NCBI GenBank assembly: GCA_014360465.1
Contig: JACIXQ010000019.1
Span: forward strand, 1 to 37,025
From: a bacterium
Lineage (GTDB): Bacteria; Armatimonadota; JACIXR01
DNA: 37,025 nt
Direction of reading: 5' to 3'
In this document: positions 31,496-37,025 of the stretch, piece by piece
How the letters are laid out: each line of letters starts with the position of its first letter
How positions within the stretch are numbered: position 1 is the stretch's first letter
Program-made: the position numbers and the translations under genes
Notes under the pieces: generated by a model
The model's input: only the letters and a program-made list of their open reading frames with translations
The model's database searches: none
What the model was told of the DNA's origin: nothing

Positions 31496-32041
31496 TTAGG
31501 TCTCCGTTATCTCAAGCGTATCGGGAAGGGCAAAGAACGCGATAATCTCAACAATCCTCCCAACGAGAACGACTAAAACACCTACAAAGATTATCGCCAG
31601 AAGGGCTCCTATGAAAATTATGTTGCCAGCTGTCTCAAATAAATCAACGCCTGTTTCCCCAGCCAAGCTATTGAAGCTGAGTTTCAGGAAGTAGGCACCG
31701 ATGATAGTTACAACCCAGGCAAGAATTAATGCGATAAATAGTGCTCCAAGATGGAACAAATTCAGCCCTTTCTGAAAAAGAGCGGCGAGGTTGGCGGCTC
31801 CAGCCAAAAGCAAAAGCACATTGCCTATCGCCATAAAGATGGCTGAGACCAAAAAATCCTTGAATATACTCGCCGTGTTAGTTGCATCGGAGAGCTTCTT
31901 CAGAGCGATAAGGACAAGGATGAGTCCGGCAAAGGGCAAAACTCTATCAAGATAGGGGATAAACCCTCCCACTATCTCAAGAATTGCCCCTATGCCGCCC
32001 ATCAACTTCGCAGACCTGATTTCCACTATCCTGTTAACCAT
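31496..32041 (-). CDS. DUF996-like four-helix membrane protein, copy 1
   Basis: The first copy of the tandem set. The long frame begins with GTG at 32050, but that codon is part of a good ribosome binding site (AAGGTGA) for ATG 32041, so ATG 32041 is the chosen start, giving 181 residues. The signature reads VEIRSAKLMGGIGAI, then GLILVLIALKKLSDATNTASIFKDFL, and the end IVEIIAFFALPD. Four hydrophobic helices follow the same layout as its paralogues. Function unknown. A weak promoter (TTGCAA at 32084-32089, TTAAAA at 32062-32067) lies upstream on the minus strand. Confidence 0.7.
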   Translation of the reverse strand: MVNRIVEIRSAKLMGGIGAILEIVGGFIPYLDRVLPFAGLILVLIALKKLSDATNTASIFKDFLVSAIFMAIGNVLLLLAGAANLAALFQKGLNLFHLGALFIALILAWVVTIIGAYFLKLSFNSLAGETGVDLFETAGNIIFIGALLAIIFVGVLVVLVGRIVEIIAFFALPDTLEITET

Positions 32042-32128
32042 CTCTCTCACCTTATCTCATTTTTTAATATTTTTATTGAAATATTGCAAGTATTATTTAT
32101 AGAGAATTACCTAAAAAGCGGTTAGGTT

Positions 32129-34852
32129 CTATTCTCCTACCCTGCTTTTCCTGAGAGCTCCATTTTGATATATCCACAAATCCCCACCATCTTTTAAAAG
32201 AGAAATCCCATCAGGATAATCCTTTCCCTCCCACCTGACCATCATCCCCGCCTCCACCCCTTTCCCTTTAACATAAAAACCATAGGGAGCTATTACCATC
32301 TTCTCCGATAATGCGTAAGGTTCCGGGTCTGTATTGGCGATTATGCTAACCTTCGGATAGTCAACCCTCATCACTCCACATCCCCTTCTATCCTTTGCCG
32401 GACGAATTATCTGGAATTCCTTCGGCTTTTCCCCAAAATAAAGGGAAACCACCTTCCTTTGAAGCAAGCTCAACCATTGTAGCCAGTTGAATCTTCCTTC
32501 TTCATCCAATCCGCTCGGCCAAATTGTGTAGCTCAGTCCATAGCCAAGAAGAAGCGTCCAGGTCAGTGTCTCGTTGTTAGTTACGAACTGCCCCAAATCG
32601 TGATGATAGAAGCCGACCTTATCGTGGGCGAGGAATATCGCAAGAGGATAGAAATGCCACGCTTCGGGAGGATATTGCTCCCTGTAGAGCGTAGCCCAGG
32701 CGGGGCGCCACTCGCTGGGTAAAAGGAACCAAGTTACCCCGCAGAAAAGGGTTTCCCAATTCATCACCCCATCCCATCCTCCTTCCGTAGCGAGTGGCAC
32801 ATAGCGGGAGGTCTCCTTGATTATATTTATCCATCCTTGGGTATAAGCATAGGGTGTAGGAGAGGCAGGATTGGTATCATAAATCCAGCTCCTCGCCCCA
32901 ATCTGGTCCTGAAAGAGGATATCGCTCGGATAATATTTAGTGAACTGCTCCCTTATTTTTCGCTCAGCTTCTCTCACAGCTGGGTGCCAGGGGCAAATAG
33001 CCCATCCCCAGTTCGCCCCATATACCTCCTTAATCTTCTCCCCTTTCAAATCCCTTGCCAGGGGTGCCTCTCCCTCTTTGATGAATGTTGGTCCTTTAGG
33101 GTCATCACACCACCAGGTTGGATTGGTGTAGGGCATAACGAGATGCCCGAGCTTATGCAGTTCATCGTAAAGTTGGCGGAATTCCTCAGGGGTGCCCTTT
33201 CGGGGATTTGGAGGCAGATGGTCGGGATACTGCTTATCAAATCCGCCGTGAAGGTAATCGGCGAAATGGACGAGGGAAGGACGGGGAAGTTTTCCCGCCT
33301 TCTCTATCTGCTCCTTGAATGTGCCTCCCTCGTATTTCACCAAAACGCTTTGGGACAGCTTCTCAAAAAGCGAAGGCGATAATTTGTCCCGCAATTTCCT
33401 CGTCAAACCGTTAGCTTTGGCATAGCTTCCAAGAGCCTCAAGGAGAGGAACGCCCACAACTATCCTCACGCTTGGCGAGCGCCACCTCTTACCTACATCA
33501 ACATAAGTTCGCCATTCCCGCCAAAGATAGCCATAATCACCCTCCCTCCCCACTTGCATACTCACGGGAACAAATATCTCGCTATTCTGGACGCCATATA
33601 ATGCAATTGAACCCCTTTGGGATTGAACATAAAGAAAATCGCAGAAGGCTGGCGGATATTCCGTATGCCAAACGCCACCAATTCTTGGCACGAGCTCATA
33701 ATAAAATGGAAAACCGCCCAACTCCCACCAGATACCTCCCATCTCAAGGTAATTTCTCAAATCGCCCAGCACATCCCTCCAGGCTCCCCTTTCCCCCGTG
33801 GGTATGTATTCCCCATAGGGATTGATTATCAGAGGGTATTCAGAGGGATTCTTCAAGGCATTGCGAAACTCCTTTATGGTGGAAATTTTCTTCAATTGAA
33901 AAGAGGGAAGGAGAGAAGGTAGCCTATCCTCCCAGAAAGGAACAAGGAGCTCGTTAAAAGCCCCACCTTTTGGTCCTCCCGCTATATCCAATATGGCTAT
34001 GATACGGTTTTCCTTTTCCTCCCATAGATGCTGGACGGTTCTCTGGAAAAGGAGAAATACGATTTCCCCATCCTCCCTTTTTACCCAACCTCCGAAGCGA
34101 AACAGCCAGCCTTTACCAATTTTATAGCCAGCCAAGAGCGCCCCATTTGGGGAATCAACCAGCTTGACCACTTCAACTTTACCTTCTGGTGGTCTATTAA
34201 CGACCATCCTGTGTCCCACGAGCTTCTTTCCAACATCCTCGCCCAACCATCTCCTACCCATCTCCGTCAGCTCTATTGGAACAGGCTCATCAGCCACGGG
34301 ACGCATAACACACCCCTCCCCCACAACGCTTCTCAAGCCTTCATCACCTATTGGCTGGGGCGTCAAGCCCATATCGGCAGTGAAGAAATTCCTCGTAAAG
34401 GCGAGTCCCAATCCTTCGGGAACATAGATTTTCTCTATCGCTTCAGGTGGGAAATTCAAGATGGGCGAACGAAGCGAGAGAATCGTCTTACTCTTTGGAT
34501 GGAGGATGAAGGATAATTCAACTCCATCCGTTCCCGAAGAGAACATCGCCAGGACATCCGCCAGCTCACTTTTGTAATTTATCGCTATCCCATCACGCCT
34601 CTTCTCCCAAGCGATTTGGGAAATAGGGATATTATTGGATGCCAATGTTGAGCCATCGGAGAAGGAAATCTCCCAGAGGGGTAAGTTCCCCCTCAATGGA
34701 AGGATATCCTTTCCTGTTTTCCCCTTCTTTATGGCGGATATAGAGCCATTCTGGGAGAAAGAGATTACAAAAGTCTTGCCACTGAGGGAAGGGATTGGCG
34801 AATTGGCAGAAAAGGCAAGGAGTGGCAATATGGCGAGGATGAAATTTTTCAT
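32129..34852 (-). CDS. Secreted DUF6259-like putative glycoside hydrolase
   Basis: A 907-residue exported protein with signal peptide 1 to about 18 (FILAILPLLAFSANS). A beta-sandwich-like N-terminal half follows. The C-terminal part looks like a TIM barrel: HADYLHGGFDKQYPDHLPP-type start, GHLVMPYTNPTWW, ICPWHPAVREAERKIREQF, DILFQDQIGARSW and PLATEGGWDG. The Asp of FQDQ and Glu of ATEGG are positioned at strand ends as acid/base candidates. This order recalls the DUF6259 family associated with glycoside hydrolases, but I cannot confirm the family without a search. GGAGGAAATGAGAT precedes ATG 34852, directly after the beta-helix gene, so the two are one operon. Likely acts in the periplasm or outside on glycans. 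Confidence 0.5.
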   Translation of the reverse strand: MKNFILAILPLLAFSANSPIPSLSGKTFVISFSQNGSISAIKKGKTGKDILPLRGNLPLWEISFSDGSTLASNNIPISQIAWEKRRDGIAINYKSELADVLAMFSSGTDGVELSFILHPKSKTILSLRSPILNFPPEAIEKIYVPEGLGLAFTRNFFTADMGLTPQPIGDEGLRSVVGEGCVMRPVADEPVPIELTEMGRRWLGEDVGKKLVGHRMVVNRPPEGKVEVVKLVDSPNGALLAGYKIGKGWLFRFGGWVKREDGEIVFLLFQRTVQHLWEEKENRIIAILDIAGGPKGGAFNELLVPFWEDRLPSLLPSFQLKKISTIKEFRNALKNPSEYPLIINPYGEYIPTGERGAWRDVLGDLRNYLEMGGIWWELGGFPFYYELVPRIGGVWHTEYPPAFCDFLYVQSQRGSIALYGVQNSEIFVPVSMQVGREGDYGYLWREWRTYVDVGKRWRSPSVRIVVGVPLLEALGSYAKANGLTRKLRDKLSPSLFEKLSQSVLVKYEGGTFKEQIEKAGKLPRPSLVHFADYLHGGFDKQYPDHLPPNPRKGTPEEFRQLYDELHKLGHLVMPYTNPTWWCDDPKGPTFIKEGEAPLARDLKGEKIKEVYGANWGWAICPWHPAVREAERKIREQFTKYYPSDILFQDQIGARSWIYDTNPASPTPYAYTQGWINIIKETSRYVPLATEGGWDGVMNWETLFCGVTWFLLPSEWRPAWATLYREQYPPEAWHFYPLAIFLAHDKVGFYHHDLGQFVTNNETLTWTLLLGYGLSYTIWPSGLDEEGRFNWLQWLSLLQRKVVSLYFGEKPKEFQIIRPAKDRRGCGVMRVDYPKVSIIANTDPEPYALSEKMVIAPYGFYVKGKGVEAGMMVRWEGKDYPDGISLLKDGGDLWIYQNGALRKSRVGE

Positions 34853-34855
34853 ATC

Positions 34856-36022
34856 TCATTTCCTCCTTCTATAGGAATGGGCTCCCACATTCCTTGCAGG
34901 GCTCTCTTTCTTGACATCAAAGTTGCCCCTTTCAGGGTCCTTCAGCATCGGGTCTACACCATACACTCCCCCAATCTCGGGGCTGGGAAGATTCGGCTTG
35001 AGCGAGGGAGAATCAAGGCAAAACCACCAGTTATCGATGAAGCGAAAGCTCTTGGGTTCTGTGTTGGGACCGATGTTCACTCCGCCTTCAAACCATTCAT
35101 CGGAGCGAAAGACGACGAGATTGTTCCTAAAAACACCATTTCTGCAGGGAAGAAAGCCATCCATAGATTCCTGAAGGATGCGAATGACCCAGCGTTTTGG
35201 TCTGTAGAAGGTGTTGAACTGGACAGTAGCCCCATCAATTGTGGCGAAGGCGACAGCACCCAGGGAACCTATGAAGATACACCCCTCAACGGTTATATCT
35301 TTTGCCTCACAGTGTGGCTCCCCTTCCTTTAAGGGGGGGCGGAAAAACTGCTTCCCCGTGCTTCCTCCGATTTGCATCGCCCTTGCCCCAGCGTGTTGAA
35401 AGAGGCAATTCCTCACGATGATTTGCGAGCTTCCTCCCTTAGCCTGAATGCCGAACCCTTTATCATCCTCATAGCGTAGCACACAATTGTAGATAATTCC
35501 CTTATGACAGCCCACCATATCTATCCCCTGTCCCTCGTCTCCCCATCGCTCAATGACACACCTCTCAATCCTGAAATCATCAACTCCCGAGAGCTTTATT
35601 CCATCCCTGTTTCCCTTCGGTCCGATATCTCTAACCTTGAGGTTTTTCAGGACGATGTGATGGGCGGGTCTATCATAAACGCCGCCATCATCTATATTCA
35701 AACCATTGCCCGTTGCTTTCTCCAAAATCAAATCTCTCAATTCAAGGTATTCCGACTTGCTGAAGTGGAGGCATTCGCCTCCGCCCCTTATAATGGGTGG
35801 ATTAGAAGGGTCCTCACCACCTATTACGATTGGCTTTCCAGCCTTTCCCCGCACATTCTCAAAATATAAATCTCCCTCATAGACGCCCGAAGCGAGAAGG
35901 ATGACGGTCCCCGGTTTAGCGGAGAGCACGGCGTCTTTAAGTTCTTCCCTGTTTCTTACCTTCACGATATCCCCTTTCAATTGGAGGGAAGCGGCAAAGA
36001 AGAAAATTAAGAGGAATTTCAT
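34856..36022 (-). CDS. Secreted right-handed parallel beta-helix protein (PL6/pectate-lyase-like)
   Basis: ATG 36022 is preferred over the longer frame (36103) because it starts a clean signal peptide (KFLLIFFFAASLQLKG) behind GGGAGAAG; this gives 388 residues. The mature start VKVRNREELKDAVLSAKPGTVILLASGVYEG is the usual beginning of chondroitinase B/alginate lyase (PL6) and related beta-helix proteins. Many coils follow, each with short hydrophobic strands (HHIVLKNLKVRDI, DDFRIERCVIERW, SQIIVRNCLFQHAGA, KDITVEGCIF). The later part has FRNNLVVFRS and a PMLKDPERGNFDVKKESPARNVG end typical of this fold. It is probably a polysaccharide lyase, epimerase or binder. It lies upstream of the DUF6259-like gene and divergent from cas6. 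Confidence 0.8.
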   Translation of the reverse strand: MKFLLIFFFAASLQLKGDIVKVRNREELKDAVLSAKPGTVILLASGVYEGDLYFENVRGKAGKPIVIGGEDPSNPPIIRGGGECLHFSKSEYLELRDLILEKATGNGLNIDDGGVYDRPAHHIVLKNLKVRDIGPKGNRDGIKLSGVDDFRIERCVIERWGDEGQGIDMVGCHKGIIYNCVLRYEDDKGFGIQAKGGSSQIIVRNCLFQHAGARAMQIGGSTGKQFFRPPLKEGEPHCEAKDITVEGCIFIGSLGAVAFATIDGATVQFNTFYRPKRWVIRILQESMDGFLPCRNGVFRNNLVVFRSDEWFEGGVNIGPNTEPKSFRFIDNWWFCLDSPSLKPNLPSPEIGGVYGVDPMLKDPERGNFDVKKESPARNVGAHSYRRRK

Positions 36023-36154
36023 AAAGTTCTTCTCCCCAATAGCGAATTTCAGCTCGTCTAAATTTTGCCATATTAGGGTAAAAGAAGCAATAGATTTATC
36101 CATCGCGATAAAGACGGAAGGATTAAAACAATTCCTAATTTCCCCAAAATTGTT

Positions 36155-36160
36155 TATAAT
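36155..36160 (+). promoter_or_regulatory. -10 element of cas6 implying a leaderless mRNA
   Basis: TATAAT ends eight bases before the cas6 ATG (36168), so transcription should begin at or next to the start codon. No Shine-Dalgarno sequence exists before the ATG, unlike almost every other gene here. No good -35 is seen at the expected distance. Confidence 0.5.
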
Positions 36161-36167
36161 ATAAGCG

Positions 36168-36911
36168 ATGAGGCTTATTCTTCAATTCCAAAAGGACGGG
36201 GTTATTGAGCTACCCATACATTACAATTATATAATCCAGTCCCTTATATACAGATATATGGGGAAGGGGTTAGGAGATTTAGTTCATAATAAGGGTTTCC
36301 CATATGAGAAGCGGAGCTACAAGTTCTTCACTTTCTCCCGACTTTTGGGGAAGTCATTGCTCAAAGGGGACAAGATTCTCTTCACCCCTCCTGTGAAATT
36401 CATCTTTTCCTCGCCCAAACTGAACATATTGGAGAATTTTGCAGAGAACATCATAAGTGTGAAGGAGATACCACTTGGTGGAAACGAGGTTTATTTAGAG
36501 GGGATAGAAGTGAAGTTAACGCCTGCTTTGTCAGGCTCGGTGAAGATAAGGATGTTATCCCCAATGACGATATACTCCACTTTGACGGATGTGAAAGGGA
36601 GGAAGAAGACATATTATTATACTCCTTGGGAGAAGGATTTTTCTCTTTTGATGAGGGATAATTTAAGGAGGAAATACGAGGCATTATATGGACGGTCGGG
36701 AGAGGGAAAGGAATTTGAGATAAAACCCTTGAAAGTGAAGAAAGAGGATGAGAAGATAGTGATATATAAGGGGACGGTTATAAAGGGATGGATGGGTATA
36801 TATGAGATAGAGGGGGATAGCGAGCTTATGCGGTTGGCATATGAGGCAGGATTAGGGGCGAAGAATCCACAGGGATTTGGATGTATTGAAATTGTTGCAG
36901 GGAGGGGGTGA
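36168..36911 (+). CDS. cas6: CRISPR-associated endoribonuclease Cas6
   Basis: A 247-residue Cas6, the RNase that cuts CRISPR precursor RNA within repeats in type I and III systems. The start RLILQFQKDGVIELPIHYNYIIQSLIYRYM and VHNKGFPYEKRSYKFFTFSRL (39-59) are typical; H40 of VHNKG lies where the catalytic His usually is. A C-terminal glycine-rich loop GLGAKNPQGFGCIE (230-243) closes the second ferredoxin-like fold. No array, leader or other cas gene lies before it. The frame of a further gene starts six bases after its stop, so the rest of the locus is probably to the right of the window. Cas6 appears complete. Confidence 0.9.
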   Translation: MRLILQFQKDGVIELPIHYNYIIQSLIYRYMGKGLGDLVHNKGFPYEKRSYKFFTFSRLLGKSLLKGDKILFTPPVKFIFSSPKLNILENFAENIISVKEIPLGGNEVYLEGIEVKLTPALSGSVKIRMLSPMTIYSTLTDVKGRKKTYYYTPWEKDFSLLMRDNLRRKYEALYGRSGEGKEFEIKPLKVKKEDEKIVIYKGTVIKGWMGIYEIEGDSELMRLAYEAGLGAKNPQGFGCIEIVAGRG

Positions 36912-36916
36912 AAGTT

Positions 36917-37025
36917 ATGTCGTCTATCGGGAGTAGGGGGAAAAATGCTGGGGACCGACGACAAAAGTGGGGTAATTTTGGAGGTGAAGTCCCCATTATA
37001 TTGACAGAAATTGATGTAATAGCTC
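36917..37025 (+). CDS. Start of an unidentified gene after cas6, cut by the window edge
   Basis: ATG 36917 has a strong ribosome binding site, GGAGGGGGTGAAAGTT, overlapping the end of cas6, and the frame stays open to the edge (36 codons). The visible part, MSSIGSRGKNAGDRRQKWG and then NFGGEVPIILTEIDVIA, is polar and basic and is not recognised. Given its position it could be another CRISPR-associated gene. Identity cannot be settled from so short a piece. Confidence 0.5.
   Translation, partial: MSSIGSRGKNAGDRRQKWGNFGGEVPIILTEIDVIA

Noticed and set aside
36912-37025. A CRISPR repeat or leader after cas6.
   Set aside because: No repeated unit is present in the remaining bases, and an open frame with a strong ribosome binding site fills them.

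Overview
The window looks like chromosome from an uncultivated, mostly anaerobic, diderm bacterium. Evidence for two membranes is a TonB-dependent receptor and an outer-membrane porin. Evidence for an anaerobic or sulfidic life is a class III-like hybrid cluster protein, a flavodiiron protein, rubredoxin, corrinoid methanol methyltransferase, Thi4 and the sulfide-using homocysteine pathway (HcyBio plus NIL-ferredoxin). A TtuA-like tRNA thiolase beside a MoaD/ThiS-like carrier and its E1 fits a thermophile. Starts are often TTG or GTG behind very strong AAGGAGGTG-type ribosome binding sites, and intergenic DNA is AT-rich. A pilin-like protein with a C-terminal H-x9-D-type motif and several large carbohydrate-active secreted proteins recall Armatimonadota/Fervidibacter-like or other PVC-like genomes, but phylum assignment is only a guess.

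Layout. 1-175: tail of ribosomal protein L28 (+). 172-6814 (all minus, read right to left): a tight eight-gene operon larE - ThiF/MoeB-like E1 - MoaD/ThiS-like carrier - TonB receptor - small exported protein - Cys-type thi4 - DUF6775-like protein - TtuA-like thiolase. It joins sulfur transfer, thiazole synthesis and outer-membrane uptake. 6862-7629: pilin-like protein. 7901-11043: methanol:corrinoid methyltransferase MtaB and, downstream, a fused MtaA-MtaC (CmuA-like) protein with their own promoter. 11255-13438: molybdate/tungstate transporter modABC. 13670-14939: Rrf2 regulator and a second ThiF-like protein that has lost the ATP-site residues. These are divergent from 15169-17757 (+): cysK - HcyBio (DUF39) - NIL-ferredoxin, a sulfide-to-cysteine/homocysteine operon. 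Repeated ATTTCCTA elements lie in the divergent promoter region.

18007-22712 (+): flavin reductase - rubredoxin - Hcp - flavodiiron protein - DJ-1/PfpI - CXXC membrane microprotein - membrane polyferredoxin, a reductive O2/NO/nitrosative-stress operon. 22836-24392 (-): secreted GH16-like enzyme. 24393-25095: non-coding, with a decayed transposase. 25096-30183 (+): a 1303-residue secreted carbohydrate-active-looking protein and a porin. 30220-32041 (-): three tandem DUF996-like four-helix membrane paralogues plus a 45-residue membrane microprotein. 32129-36022 (-): a DUF6259-like putative glycoside hydrolase and a secreted parallel beta-helix protein. 36168-37025 (+): Cas6, probably from a leaderless mRNA, and the start of another gene that runs off the window. 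No CRISPR array, tRNA or rRNA was seen.

How it fits together. Sulfide probably feeds CysK, HcyBio, Thi4 and possibly the carrier-based thiolation system. MtaB/MtaAC brings in a methyl group from methanol (or another methyl donor) through a corrinoid, and ModABC supplies Mo or W for oxidoreductases. The right half is devoted to polysaccharide breakdown and uptake. Several genes (thi4, the DUF6775-like gene, ttuA-like, HcyBio/NIL-Fer, mtaB, DUF996) belong to families I know best from methanogenic archaea, which suggests repeated inter-domain transfer.
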